Shown here piece by piece: positions 37,368 to 47,029 of a stretch of 60,793 bases of DNA. Source of the stretch: Prevotella pallens ATCC 700821 (GTDB lineage Bacteria > Bacteroidota > Bacteroidia > Bacteroidales > Bacteroidaceae); the NCBI RefSeq assembly GCF_000220255.1, contig NZ_GL982514.1, positions 1 through 60,793 on the forward strand. Direction: 5' to 3'. The notes under the pieces are model-generated. The model ran no database searches and was not told the origin of the DNA. It worked only from the letters and a program-made list of their open reading frames with translations. The position numbers and the translations under genes were made by a program. Position 1 is the stretch's first letter, and every line of letters begins with the position of its first letter.

Positions 37368-37597
37368 AAGGCGTAGGGGCCGATTCATCGCGCCCGTATC
37401 CTAACATTACCAAGTATACATATTCGTTTCATAAAATTCATACATTCACATTATTGAATATGTATCTTTGCATTATCAAATACGCATATCCGTTTCATAA
37501 AATTCGTGTTTTCGTTTCACCGCACACGCATTTCCGTCCGTCATTTTGTGGGTGTATACATATATGCGGGCACGATAAATCGGGCCCCTACAGCTGC
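37368..37597. repeat. TIR-bounded repeat element, 230 bp
   Basis: Left AAGGCGTAGGGGCCGATTC, right GATAAATCGGGCCCCTAC. Length 10 x 22 + 10. It follows the previous copy after 57 bp. Confidence 0.8.
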
Positions 37598-37977
37598 TGA
37601 CGAACTGCGATAACGCTGCTGACGGATTACAAAAAACATACTTTTGGTTTTCTTAAACACCACTCTTACAAAACACAAACTATTGTTGCGCAAAATGCGA
37701 ACAGTATCTTTTCTTACTATTTAAAGCCCAATAACAATTCGTAAATATGTAAAATTAAAGTTTAGAACAATAAAAAAGAATTATAAAACAATGTGTAATG
37801 ATACCTATAAATGAGCATGTAAACATCTACAAACCCCTTGTTTTGTAAACCAAAGATGGCATTTTACACAACAACAGAATACCCCACATACCTACAAATG
37901 AGTATCAACACCCCTAAAAAGGCTAATTTCTGCACATCTAACAAAACATGTGCAATGCAAAATACCAATAAGTAAGT

Positions 37978-38010
37978 ATTGTCATAAATATGGAAAGAAA
38001 GTACCTTTGC
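37978..38010 (+). promoter_or_regulatory. Promoter of pflB
   Basis: ATTG (a one-base variant of TTTG) ends at 37981. It is followed after 20 nt by TACCTTTGC (38002-38010), about 85 bp before the start codon. Confidence 0.65.
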
Positions 38011-38094
38011 ACCCGAAATAAATAGAGAATTGATAATGGGCTTCACGTCATACTATGCGTTTAGCCTTATAATTTACTAAATTACAATACTATT

Positions 38095-40341
38095 ATGAGA
38101 GAAGAATGGAGAGGCTTTTCAGGCACAAAGTGGCTTGACGAGGTAAATATGCGCGAGTTTATCCAGGCAAATTACACTGGCTACGACGGCAACGAGGACT
38201 TCCTTGTTGGGCCTACAGAAGCAACAAATAAGCTTTGGGGCAAACTAAAAGAGCTTCAGAAAGAAGAGCGTGCTAAGGGAGGCGTACTCGATATGGAGAC
38301 CGAAGTAGTGTCAAGTGCTACTGTTTACGGACCAGGATATATAGACGAGAGCCTTAAAAGCCTCGAAAAGGTAGTGGGTTTGCAAACCGATAAACCACTG
38401 AAACGTGCCTTTATGCCATACGGTGGTATAAAAATGGCAGAACAAGCATGCACAACCTACGGCTATCAACCATCAGAAAAACTACACGAAATATTCACAA
38501 AATATTGCAAAACCCACAACGACGGTGTGTTCGATGCATATACCGACGAAATGAAAATAGTGCGCCACAACCACATTCTTACTGGTTTGCCAGACACATA
38601 CGGGCGTGGTCGTATTGTGGGCGACTATCGCCGCGTTGCTCTTTACGGTGTAGATTTCCTTATAAACGAGAAGAAAAAAGACCTAAAGAACTGTGGTGAT
38701 GGCGTAATGACAGAGGAAATTATTCGTCTGCGCGAGGAAATTTCAATGCAAATAAAGGCTTTGAACGAACTCAAAGCAATGGCACAAATATACGGATACG
38801 ATATTTCTAACCCTGCAAAGAACGCTCGCGAAGCTGTACAATGGCTATACTTCGGCTATCTTTCTGCCATTAAAACACAAAACGGAGCCGCTATGTCGGT
38901 GGGAAGAATATCTACTTTCCTCGATATTTACATCAATCGCGACTTGCAAGAAGGTACATTAACCGAAGACGAAGCACAAGAATTAATAGACCATATCGTA
39001 ATGAAATTCCGTATGGTTAAGTTCGCTCGCATTCCATCATATAACCAATTGTTCTCTGGAGACCCCGTTTGGGCAACACTAGAAGTAGCTGGTTTGGGTA
39101 TGGACGGACGTTCTATGGTTACAAAAACCGACTTCCGTTTCCTCCATACACTCGAAAACATGGGACCATCGCCCGAACCTAACCTAACCGTACTATACTC
39201 TCCAGCTCTTCCAGAAGGCTTTAAGAAGTACGCAGCAAAGATTTCTGTAAAGACAAGCTCTATACAATACGAGAACGACGAGGTGATGCGTCCAGTTTGG
39301 GGAGACGATTATTCAATCTGCTGCTGTGTTTCTGCCACACAAACAGGTAAGGAAATGCAATTCTTCGGAGCACGTGCTAATCTCGCAAAATGCCTTACTT
39401 ACGCTATAAGCGGTGGCATAGACTATAAGACTCGTGAGCAATGTGGACCAGCATATCGCCCTATTGAAGGCGACATTGTTACGTACGAAGAGTTCATGCC
39501 TAAGTTTATTGACATGATGGAATGGCTTGCTGACATATACGTTAATACGCTTAATCTTATCCATTATATGCACGATAAGTACTTCTATGAGGCAGCAGAG
39601 CTTGCTCTTATAGACACTGATGTGCGCCGAACATTTGCTACTGGTATTGCAGGATTCAGCCATGTGGTAGACTCTATTAGTGCTATTAAGTATGCAAAGG
39701 TTAAGATTGTACGCGACGAAACAGGCTTCCCACTTGATTTCGAGACTGAAGGTGAATTCCCACGCTATGGTAACGACGACGAAAGAGCCGACGAAATAGC
39801 TGTTTGGTTGCTAAAAACTTTCATGACAATGATTAAGAAACACCACACATATCGCCACTCTGAACCAACCACAAGTATACTTACCATTACATCGAATGTG
39901 GTATATGGCAAGTACACACCTGCTATGCCAGACGGTCGTCCTGCCGGTGCTCCATTGTCGCCAGGTGCTAATCCATCGTACGGAGCAGAGCAAAATGGCT
40001 TGTTAGCATCGCTTAACTCTGTGGCAAAACTACCTTACGAGTATGCACTCGATGGTATTTCTAACACACAAACCATAGCTCCAAGCACGTTAGGAAAGAC
40101 CGAAGAGGAACGCACAAACACACTTGTGGGTGTTATGGACGGCTATTTCAGTCGTGGTGCACACCACTTAAATGTGAACGTTTTTGGTGTTGAGAAGCTC
40201 ATTGATGCTATGGAACACCCCGAAAAAGAGGAGTATGCTAACTTTACAATACGTGTTAGTGGCTACGCTGTTAAGTTTATTGACCTCACAAGAGAGCAGC
40301 AAGAAGACGTAATAGCACGCCAGGCACACGGCAAAATGTAA
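38095..40341 (+). CDS. pflB: Pyruvate formate-lyase (formate C-acetyltransferase)
   Basis: 748 residues, full length. Converts pyruvate and CoA to acetyl-CoA and formate in the cytoplasm without oxygen. The catalytic cysteine pair lies in [12 protein letters not shown] (a run of three, Cys409-411). The glycyl radical is on Gly723 in RVSGYAVKF, 25 residues from the C-terminus, as in E. coli PflB. Substrate-site residues are also in family context. Its activase pflA follows after a terminator-like hairpin, so activase is either read through or separately expressed. The presence of the pair indicates anaerobic mixed-acid fermentation. Confidence 0.97.
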   Translation: MREEWRGFSGTKWLDEVNMREFIQANYTGYDGNEDFLVGPTEATNKLWGKLKELQKEERAKGGVLDMETEVVSSATVYGPGYIDESLKSLEKVVGLQTDKPLKRAFMPYGGIKMAEQACTTYGYQPSEKLHEIFTKYCKTHNDGVFDAYTDEMKIVRHNHILTGLPDTYGRGRIVGDYRRVALYGVDFLINEKKKDLKNCGDGVMTEEIIRLREEISMQIKALNELKAMAQIYGYDISNPAKNAREAVQWLYFGYLSAIKTQNGAAMSVGRISTFLDIYINRDLQEGTLTEDEAQELIDHIVMKFRMVKFARIPSYNQLFSGDPVWATLEVAGLGMDGRSMVTKTDFRFLHTLENMGPSPEPNLTVLYSPALPEGFKKYAAKISVKTSSIQYENDEVMRPVWGDDYSICCCVSATQTGKEMQFFGARANLAKCLTYAISGGIDYKTREQCGPAYRPIEGDIVTYEEFMPKFIDMMEWLADIYVNTLNLIHYMHDKYFYEAAELALIDTDVRRTFATGIAGFSHVVDSISAIKYAKVKIVRDETGFPLDFETEGEFPRYGNDDERADEIAVWLLKTFMTMIKKHHTYRHSEPTTSILTITSNVVYGKYTPAMPDGRPAGAPLSPGANPSYGAEQNGLLASLNSVAKLPYEYALDGISNTQTIAPSTLGKTEEERTNTLVGVMDGYFSRGAHHLNVNVFGVEKLIDAMEHPEKEEYANFTIRVSGYAVKFIDLTREQQEDVIARQAHGKM

Positions 40342-40401
40342 GCTGCAGCTCTATATATTGAATATATTAAGACATTATATAGTTTGTATTTTATGAGAAA
40401 T

Positions 40402-40436
40402 AATTGGGCTGACACGTTTAGTCCAATTATTTTTTA
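40402..40436 (+). terminator. Hairpin between pflB and pflA
   Basis: AATTGGGCT (40402-40410) and AGTCCAATT (40420-40428), with one G-T pair, are followed by a T run. Likely attenuates transcription into pflA, lowering activase relative to the lyase. Confidence 0.7.
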
Positions 40437-40508
40437 TACACAAAAGGCGCACTGTTAGGGTGCTGAACTACGAATATTGTAAACCAAACAAATAACTACA
40501 AGGACATT

Positions 40509-41300
40509 ATGGCTGAACAAACACCTACTATAGAGTATAATACAAAGAATATGGAATTGGCTAATGGCGAACCGTTAGCAAGGGTTCACTCCATTGAATC
40601 GTTTGGTTCGGTAGACGGACCGGGTATTCGTTTCATTGTGTTTCTTAAGGGTTGCACTATGCGTTGCCGTTATTGTCATAACCCAGATACATGGGACAGT
40701 AAGTCGAAAAAGCTAATGACGGCTGACGAATTGTTGGCTAAGGCTGTGCGATTTAAAAGCTATTGGGGTACAAAAGGGGGCATTACGGTGAGCGGAGGAG
40801 AGGCTTTGCTACAAATAGACTTCCTTATTGAGTTTTTTAAAAAGGCTAAAGCGCAGGGCATAAACACTTGTCTCGATACATCGGCACAGCCTTTCCGTCG
40901 TACAGGAGCGTTCTTTGAGAAGTTCGAAGAACTAATGAAGTACACCGATTTGCTGCTTTTCGATATTAAACACATAGATTCTGACGAACACAAAAAGCTT
41001 ACGGGCTGGACCAACGACAATATTTTAGACTGTGCGCGATACTTATCTGAAATTGGTAAACCCATTTGGATAAGACACGTTCTTGTGCCTACCATTACCG
41101 ATAAGGACGAATATTTGTTGCGTTTACGCGAGTTTATTGCTTCATTAAACAACGTTGAGAAGATTGAAGTGCTACCCTATCACACTCTCGGAATATACAA
41201 ATGGGAAAACTTACACATACCGTACACGCTAAAAGATATACCCGAACCTACTCCAGAACAGGTGCAACATGCACAGCAAATATTAGAAGGTAAGGCATAA
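40509..41300 (+). CDS. pflA: Pyruvate formate-lyase activating enzyme
   Basis: 263 residues, a radical SAM protein. The iron-sulfur motif is GCTMRCRYCHNPD (Cys49, Cys53, Cys56), followed by GGITVSGGEALLQ for SAM binding. It uses SAM and a reduced cluster to make the glycyl radical on PflB. The stretch of about 28 residues before HSIESFG is longer than in E. coli PflA, but the core is normal. Encoded 168 bp downstream of pflB on the same strand. Confidence 0.95.
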   Translation: MAEQTPTIEYNTKNMELANGEPLARVHSIESFGSVDGPGIRFIVFLKGCTMRCRYCHNPDTWDSKSKKLMTADELLAKAVRFKSYWGTKGGITVSGGEALLQIDFLIEFFKKAKAQGINTCLDTSAQPFRRTGAFFEKFEELMKYTDLLLFDIKHIDSDEHKKLTGWTNDNILDCARYLSEIGKPIWIRHVLVPTITDKDEYLLRLREFIASLNNVEKIEVLPYHTLGIYKWENLHIPYTLKDIPEPTPEQVQHAQQILEGKA

Positions 41301-41330
41301 AGGGTGCTTTGGCGTGGTGGTTTTGATAGG

Positions 41331-41370
41331 TTTCCTAGGAACACTAGGGTTCCTAGTATTCCTAGACCCC
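41331..41370 (+). terminator. CCTAG-rich hairpin after pflA
   Basis: CTAGGAA (41335-41341) pairs with TTCCTAG (41350-41356), and CCTAG occurs four times in 35 bp. Possible terminator or protein-binding site; no clean T run. Confidence 0.4.
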
Positions 41371-41416
41371 CCTATGATACCCAAGCCCCCTACCTTTTTT
41401 AGCTTTTCATTTACGC

Positions 41417-41881
41417 TTATACAAAGTAATATAAGAAGGTTGCAATGCCTTCCAAAGCTGGTTTGCGCTGACCTTCTATCTCTATTTGAAACTTAATGCC
41501 CGCCTTGCAGATACCTCTTAAGTTCTCTATGCTTTCCAAAGAAGATACCAAACGAATGCGCGAACCCACAAGAACCGGTTGTCCAAAACGCATTTTGTCC
41601 ATACCATAGTTCACCATCATCTTCAAATTATTCACCTCAATAATCTGGTTCCACATATATGGCAACAACGAAAGTGTTAGATATCCGTGTGCAATAGTGG
41701 TTTTATAAGCACTTTCTTTGGCTGCTCTTTCTGTATCAACGTGTATCCATTGATGGTCTAAAGTGGCATCGGCAAACAAATTTATGCGTTCCTGATTTAC
41801 TTCTAACCACTCACTTTCACCGAGTTTCTTGCCTAAAAAGCTTGCAAACTCATCGTAACTGTTTACTATTAGTTTCTCCAT
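41417..41881 (-). CDS. MaoC-family (R)-hydratase-like protein
   Basis: 154 residues with the hot-dog hydratase motif FADATLDHQWIHVDTERA (catalytic Asp and His as in R-specific enoyl-CoA hydratases) and TTIAHGYLTLSLLP. These enzymes hydrate enoyl-thioesters or act in related CoA chemistry; the substrate here is unknown. It is convergent with pflA and monocistronic. Confidence 0.9.
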   Translation of the reverse strand: MEKLIVNSYDEFASFLGKKLGESEWLEVNQERINLFADATLDHQWIHVDTERAAKESAYKTTIAHGYLTLSLLPYMWNQIIEVNNLKMMVNYGMDKMRFGQPVLVGSRIRLVSSLESIENLRGICKAGIKFQIEIEGQRKPALEGIATFLYYFV

Positions 41882-42058
41882 TGTTTTCGCTTTGTCTTTG
41901 TTTTATGCCTACAAAGATACTATTTTTCTTCCTAATTTCGATAGTTTTTAGGTGTTATAGCACATTTTTTTAGATGTTAAGAAGATAAATTTTAGATATT
42001 TATAATATGTCTCCGTCTTGCTGTTTTTGCCTTTATTGCAAAATGGGCGACACGTTTT

Positions 42059-42427
42059 CTATAGTGTTTCGCCGGTTTGTTCCTCCCACTCTTCCATAGC
42101 TTTACGCCAGTCGGTAGCCTCGCCTGTGGCAATAGCAGCCGCTTCTTTTTGTGCCGCATCGTGTGCCTTGTTGCGTGCTCGCTTCGCTTTCATATCGGCA
42201 ATGGTACGTTCGTCTAAAATGCTAATGGCACCTCGCCGTATGGCTTCGTACAGTTCTTCTTCGCCAAAAGCCTTTCCGGGCTGATTAAAATCGGAGATAT
42301 TAAACTCATAATCCACCCTTAAATCGTGGCGCACAAGCTTTTGCTGGTGTCGGTTTCCTGCATTCTTTAGTCGTAAAAGCTTCGCTATCGCCTTTATTTC
42401 GGTGTCCGAAAACTTGTTTCTTCCCAT
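42059..42427 (-). CDS. Hypothetical Bacteroidales protein
   Basis: 122 residues, no signal peptide or membrane segment. N-terminal MGRNKFSDTEIKAIAKLLRLKNAGNRHQQKLVR is basic and helical; the C-terminal half is strongly helical and charged (ERTIADMKAKRARNKAHDAA). It resembles small conserved hypothetical proteins of the order, but I cannot name a family. It stands alone between the MaoC gene and hutD-like gene. Confidence 0.75.
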   Translation of the reverse strand: MGRNKFSDTEIKAIAKLLRLKNAGNRHQQKLVRHDLRVDYEFNISDFNQPGKAFGEEELYEAIRRGAISILDERTIADMKAKRARNKAHDAAQKEAAAIATGEATDWRKAMEEWEEQTGETL

Positions 42428-42701
42428 TATATTGTTGTGTAAAAATACAGTTTTTTTGTTGCAGCACAGCCCACACCGTGTGGCTACTCTCCCCTTTTAG
42501 GTGCGCCTTGCTTGTGTTTTAAGCTGTGCAAACTGTTTTTGTTTGTTTGTTTTTTCCACTGCAAATATAGCACATTTCCCCATAAATGGCAAGCATCTGC
42601 CACACTTTCCTACCCCTACAAAGGGTGTTTTCCAAATTTTGTATATACCTTTGTGGCTACAAAACATTTACTACGGTTAAACAAAATTGTATTTTTAAAC
42701 T

Positions 42702-43211
42702 ATGCAGATAATCACTCCCGAACAATACGAAACTACCCAATGGAAGGGTGGAACCACCCGACAGGTTTTCATTAGTCCTTCCAATGGCAACCTGTCTACC
42801 CGTTGTTTCAACCTGCGCATATCGTCTGCCATTATAGAACAAACGGAAAGCAGCTTCTCAAACTTCTCTGGTTTCACACGATACATACTTCCTTTGGAGG
42901 GCGAAATAACGTTGCTGAAAAACAACAAACGCATTTTGCTTTCGCCAAACAGTCTTTATTGCTTCGAAGGCGACGAGGTTGTGGCATCAGAAAACACTCC
43001 CCACGCCATAGATTTCAACATTATTGTGCGACACGGCATAGACGTTGATGTTGCCATAATGCACGATGCGCATTTCTACAATAGCAAAAATACGGTGGTA
43101 TTTGCACTCAGCAATATCCAAATAAACGGCAAACCAGTAGACAAACACTGCACAGCCATCTTAAACGAACCATTTTTGCTAAAGGGCAAAGCTGCCATTG
43201 CACGCTTTTAA
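42702..43211 (+). CDS. HutD/Ves-family cupin-like protein
   Basis: 169 residues. Family signature: TQWKGGTTRQVF at the N-terminus, then RISSAIIEQTESSFSNFSGF and YILPLEGEITLL, as in HutD/Ves proteins with a double beta-barrel. HutD accompanies histidine utilisation genes in other bacteria, but no hut gene is near, so the role is open. A -7-like TACCTTTG lies at 42646-42653, without a good -33 box. Confidence 0.85.
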   Translation: MQIITPEQYETTQWKGGTTRQVFISPSNGNLSTRCFNLRISSAIIEQTESSFSNFSGFTRYILPLEGEITLLKNNKRILLSPNSLYCFEGDEVVASENTPHAIDFNIIVRHGIDVDVAIMHDAHFYNSKNTVVFALSNIQINGKPVDKHCTAILNEPFLLKGKAAIARF

Positions 43212-43248
43212 TATCAACCAAACACACACAAAATGGGTGGCAAGTATA

Positions 43249-43680
43249 TATATGCGGGTACGATAAATCGGACCCCTACGGCTGCGAACGGATTGCCATT
43301 TCGCTGCGAACGGATTGCCAAAATGTTGCTGACGGATTGCCAAAATGTTGCGAACGGATTGCCAAAACATTCCAAACAAATTGCAACAACCCAACATTCA
43401 AAAAACAAAAACCATACTTTTGCAATGTAAAAACCCCCTTTTTGCACGCCAAAAACCATACTTTTGCAACGCAAAAACCATACTTTTACATGGCGAATAT
43501 GTAACACACAGATAACGAACACGTTGCGAACATTACGTGAATGCATTCTGAACGGATAGCAAATGCGTGGCGAACAAATTGCAACAACATTGCAAACGGA
43601 TTGCCATAACATTCTAAACAAATTGCAAACACACAACCAACAACCTGCAAAACACACAAAAAACACAAAAAACAACCTAA
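43249..43680. repeat. Solo right end plus 22-bp arrays
   Basis: A single right-end cap at 43249-43284 (GATAAATCGGACCCCTACGG) is followed by GATTGCC-type 22-bp units, AAAAACCATACTTTTGC units and GAACACGTTGCGAAC-type units. No left cap within reach and no credible ORF. Confidence 0.8.
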
Positions 43681-43747
43681 ACATAACGCTCGCGCACGCC
43701 CACTACAACACCATATTTATATAAATTACATAATTTATCTACATATA

Positions 43748-43780
43748 TTTGCATATCTAAAATAAATATAATAACTTTGC
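43748..43780 (+). promoter_or_regulatory. Promoter of the small-peptide/fimbrillin operon
   Basis: TTTG (43748-43751), 20 nt, TAACTTTGC (43772-43780). It gives a leader of about 200 nt before the first start codon. Confidence 0.75.
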
Positions 43781-43987
43781 AAAGAATTAGCACCTAATGC
43801 GCTTTTAACAAATTCTGTCCAAGCAATTGGAGAGAAATAGCCCAACAGAAAGTGTGTTCTGCCACAACACAAACTTTCTTCTACAACTCAATTCAGCTAT
43901 AGATAGTAGGACTATTTAGTACCCCCTATTTAGCGAATAGGACAAAAAAAAGATGTGAAACCAAAAAGATTGTAAATTAAAACAGCG

Positions 43988-44173
43988 ATGAAGAAGTATT
44001 TAAAACCATGTATCGAGGTTACAACAGTTAGCACAGAATGCCAATTGTTAGCAGGTTCTGGTGTATCAGTAAGTAACCAAAATTTCGAAATACAACCGGG
44101 ACAAACACTCGGTAGCCCGGCAAAAGAGTTTGCACCACGCGACTTTAAAGATGCGGAAATAATGGAATTGTAA
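43988..44173 (+). CDS. Small conserved peptide preceding fimbrillin
   Basis: 61 residues: MKKYLKPCIEVTTVSTECQL, then LLAGSGVSVSNQ and a C-terminus rich in acidic residues (APRDFKDAEIMEL). Bacteroidales genomes contain many short ORFs beginning MKKYxKPxxEVxxxxxExxLLxxSG before secreted proteins; no function is established that I can name. No lipobox, and no classical signal peptide. It lies 25 bp before the fimbrillin gene and shares its promoter. Confidence 0.75.
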   Translation: MKKYLKPCIEVTTVSTECQLLAGSGVSVSNQNFEIQPGQTLGSPAKEFAPRDFKDAEIMEL

Positions 44174-44198
44174 AACAAAACTTATTCTTACAAACTTT

Positions 44199-45884
44199 AT
44201 GAACATAAAAATTGTATTCAGCGCATTACTATGTGCTGCAGCGGGAGCATTGGCGTCGTGCTCCACTGAGACTGATACCAACACGCAAGACGCTACTAAC
44301 CCTGATGTAACAGCAAAGCGTACGCTATCGGTAGATATTCCTTCTACTCGCTCTACGGTGAGTTTGATGGACGGAAACAAATGGGAAGACGGCGACAAAT
44401 TTATTGCCTACAACCTAACTACCCCACAAGGGTACGACTATATTACGGCTGAAACTAAGGCAAACCAACAAAAATTGGAAGGAAATGTAGGCTGTAAACA
44501 GGGCGACAACATTGCCGTGTTCTACCCATTGCGATACAATTATGCCGGTAGAAATCCCGAAACGGTTGAGCTTAGTATGGATTACAACGAGCTATCGAAG
44601 AATGGAAACACTGTAAAAGCACATCAAGATGGTACGTTTGCTACCCTTAGCAACTTCGATTATAGCTGGGGAACCATAGAAAATGTGAAGATTTTAAACA
44701 GCAAAGCTACGGGAAACGTGCAAATGAAAAAGCTATATGCGGTGCTACATCTCGACTTTAAGAATGGCGATACACCCATAACAAACATAAAATCGCTTAC
44801 CATTGACGGCATAACTCGCACGGCAACTTTCAATTTAAAAACAGGTTCTATAAGCGAACGCGATAACTCTGGCTTCACCATTACACCAAAAACAGCTCGC
44901 AACGAGTTTGATGTTGCTGTGTTAGCAGATAACAACTTCAGTCCTATTTTCACCATCGTAACCACCGACAACAACACTTACACCTACATAGTGTCTAAGC
45001 CTTTAAAGATAGAAGCCGCTGGATACTACCCGTTTACGGTGAATGTTACAAAACCATACATAGAAATTAACAACGTGAAATGGGGAAAATACAACTTGCA
45101 ATATACGCCCGGTGCAACATCGGCAGGGTGGAAAGACGGCTACCATTTGGCAAAAACGCCATGGACTTACTTCTATATGCAACCATCTAGCTACCCTCTT
45201 TCAGAAGTAGTTTTGGTGGGAGAGCAACTGCCAAACAACACTAACGGTGTAGAATTCGACCACTATCGTTGGGGCGATATAGCACATGCACACGATTATA
45301 ATAGTGCTCTGTCGGACAAATATTGGACCGCAATGGGCAACCAAAAGGGTAAAATGTCTGCCGATAAACAGTTTGGCGATTTGGCAGCGTATGCTTCTGA
45401 TGGCAAATGGGCTATGCCTTCAATGGACGATTTCAACAAATTGACAACAGCAACAGCACAATTCATAGCCTATTACATAGACGATAGTGGCAACGTAATA
45501 TATGGTTCGTTCTTCGACCCTACCGTTTCTGCCGATAAAAAAGGTTGGATATTAGATGCAAATGGTGCAAAGAAACGAAAAATAAACCAGTCTGCTGCAC
45601 CTATGAATATGAACGGTTTGTTGCGAAAACTAACGAAAGCCGATTTCGAAAAGGGCATTTTCTTCCCTATGGCAGGTACGTGTCAGAATGCAATGCACTT
45701 AGATAAACCAGGCAGTTGGGGGGCATATTGGCTATCAGATGCCAGTACAAGTAATCAAAATCAGGCTGCAGCGTTTACATTCCAGGTAACTACCATCAAC
45801 GAAGTAATGCCCGGTTACACCAAGAGCGCCATAAATGCAAAACGTGCTATGTACAGCATTCGCCCTGTTTACGTGGGCAATTAG
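44199..45884 (+). CDS. Fimbrillin-family lipoprotein with lectin-like C-terminal domain
   Basis: 561 residues. Lipoprotein signal peptide with lipobox ALASC. Residues about 40-280 follow the Mfa/FimA-like fimbrillin pattern: RSTVSLMDGNKWEDGDKFI, DNIAVFYP, VLHLDFKN, YPFTVNV. The C-terminal half (KWGKYNLQYTPG, KWAMPSMDDFNKL, GAYWLSDAS, YSIRPVYVGN) looks like the FISUMP/formylglycine-enzyme-like C-type-lectin fold, so the protein may be a fimbrial tip or adhesin. Exported, acylated and probably polymerised after protease cleavage as for other fimbrillins. Cotranscribed with the 61-aa peptide. Confidence 0.85.
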   Translation: MNIKIVFSALLCAAAGALASCSTETDTNTQDATNPDVTAKRTLSVDIPSTRSTVSLMDGNKWEDGDKFIAYNLTTPQGYDYITAETKANQQKLEGNVGCKQGDNIAVFYPLRYNYAGRNPETVELSMDYNELSKNGNTVKAHQDGTFATLSNFDYSWGTIENVKILNSKATGNVQMKKLYAVLHLDFKNGDTPITNIKSLTIDGITRTATFNLKTGSISERDNSGFTITPKTARNEFDVAVLADNNFSPIFTIVTTDNNTYTYIVSKPLKIEAAGYYPFTVNVTKPYIEINNVKWGKYNLQYTPGATSAGWKDGYHLAKTPWTYFYMQPSSYPLSEVVLVGEQLPNNTNGVEFDHYRWGDIAHAHDYNSALSDKYWTAMGNQKGKMSADKQFGDLAAYASDGKWAMPSMDDFNKLTTATAQFIAYYIDDSGNVIYGSFFDPTVSADKKGWILDANGAKKRKINQSAAPMNMNGLLRKLTKADFEKGIFFPMAGTCQNAMHLDKPGSWGAYWLSDASTSNQNQAAAFTFQVTTINEVMPGYTKSAINAKRAMYSIRPVYVGN

Positions 45885-46175
45885 TTTGCAGTTTGGTGGA
45901 ATTTAACATAAGCACCTAACTTTCTTGGGGCACGCCACACGCCAAATTGTGGCACAGTTTCCCAAGTACCTTCATATAAAATGCGTTGTGGAGAAGTGTA
46001 GAAATACGAAAGTGTTCTGCGCTTCTCCTATTTTTATGTCCCACAAACACCGCATTATAACGCACAAATATTGTATAATCGCCAATCCATTAGCACATTT
46101 TGGCAGACCGTTCGCAACCATTTCACGGAATATTCGTAACACATTAACAACGTGTTTGTTATACTAACGAAAAAC

Positions 46176-46212
46176 AAAAAGGGGGTTTTTGGCGTGTAAA
46201 AACCCCCTTTTT
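46176..46212. terminator. Perfect 15-bp hairpin from inverted 22-bp units
   Basis: AAAAAGGGGGTTTTT (46176-46190), a 7-nt GGCGTGT linker, then AAAAACCCCCTTTTT (46198-46212). A bidirectional intrinsic terminator made by two repeat units in opposite orientation. Further units continue to about 46265; no gene in 45885-46313. Confidence 0.8.
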
Positions 46213-46313
46213 ACCTTGTAAAAACCCCCTTTTTGCACGCTAAAAACCATACTTTTGCAACGTAATAGCCAATAGATGGCAATATAAGTTAAAGGAAGTT
46301 ATAAAACGAAATA

Positions 46314-46379
46314 ATTTCCATTGGAAATTTGTAAGGTACAAATAAAATACCTAACTTTGCATTAGTTTCCAATGGAAAC
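46314..46379 (+). promoter_or_regulatory. Promoter with paired palindromic operators
   Basis: TTTG (46328-46331), 20 nt, TAACTTTGC (46352-46360) is a full promoter. Two 15-bp palindromes flank it: ATTTCCATTGGAAAT (46314-46328), touching the -33 box, and GTTTCCAATGGAAAC (46365-46379), at the expected transcription start. Core TTTCCAwTGGAAA is identical in both. The operon downstream encodes a MarR-family repressor, which is the natural candidate ligand-responsive binder. Confidence 0.75.
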
Positions 46380-46523
46380 ATATAGAATGTATAATAAAAC
46401 AGTGTCCGCTACAACAGAAACGGCGCAAAAAGCCACAACAAAATAGCAGACGTTAGTGTATAGTGAAAGGATAATAAAAACAGAGCAAAACGACAAATGT
46501 GGAACGAAATAGGTAAAAAAACA

Positions 46524-47009
46524 ATGAAAAAAAATATTTTCGTGCTCGCAGCAGCCGCAGTCTTCACGCTTGGAAGCTGCAACACAACAGCAAAAAACAA
46601 AGTAGACAACAACCAAACAAACACGGTTAAAACAAAGAAAGGAACAAATATGAAGGTAATAGAAATGAACGAAGCAATGTTCAGAGAGAAGATAATGGAC
46701 TATAAAACCGCAGGCGACACATGGAAATTTAAAGGCGACAAACCTGCAATAGTAGACTTTTATGCAACTTGGTGCGGTCCGTGCAAAGCCACAGCACCCA
46801 TTCTTGAAGAGATAGCACAGGAGTATGACGGCAAAATAGACGTATATAAGATAGACGTAGACAAGAGCGAAGAACTCTCAGCACTATTCAACATACGCTC
46901 AATACCATCGCTTTTGTTTATTCCAAAAACCGGAAAACCAACCATGTCGGTAGGTGCTCACCCCAAAAACGAACTGGAACAGATGATTAAAGAAACGCTT
47001 TTAAAATAA
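46524..47009 (+). CDS. Thioredoxin-fold lipoprotein
   Basis: 161 residues from MKKNIFVL at 46524; a start 27 bp earlier adds an unlikely leader. Lipobox TLGSC (Cys19) anchors it to a membrane facing the periplasm. The thioredoxin domain has active site WCGPC (Cys84, Cys87), and the cis-Pro is in RSIPSLLF. It probably reduces or exchanges periplasmic disulfides. It heads an operon with a MarR regulator 20 bp downstream, so it may respond to oxidative or electrophile stress (inference). Confidence 0.92.
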   Translation: MKKNIFVLAAAAVFTLGSCNTTAKNKVDNNQTNTVKTKKGTNMKVIEMNEAMFREKIMDYKTAGDTWKFKGDKPAIVDFYATWCGPCKATAPILEEIAQEYDGKIDVYKIDVDKSEELSALFNIRSIPSLLFIPKTGKPTMSVGAHPKNELEQMIKETLLK

Positions 47010-47029
47010 GCCAAACATAGCAAAAGCGT

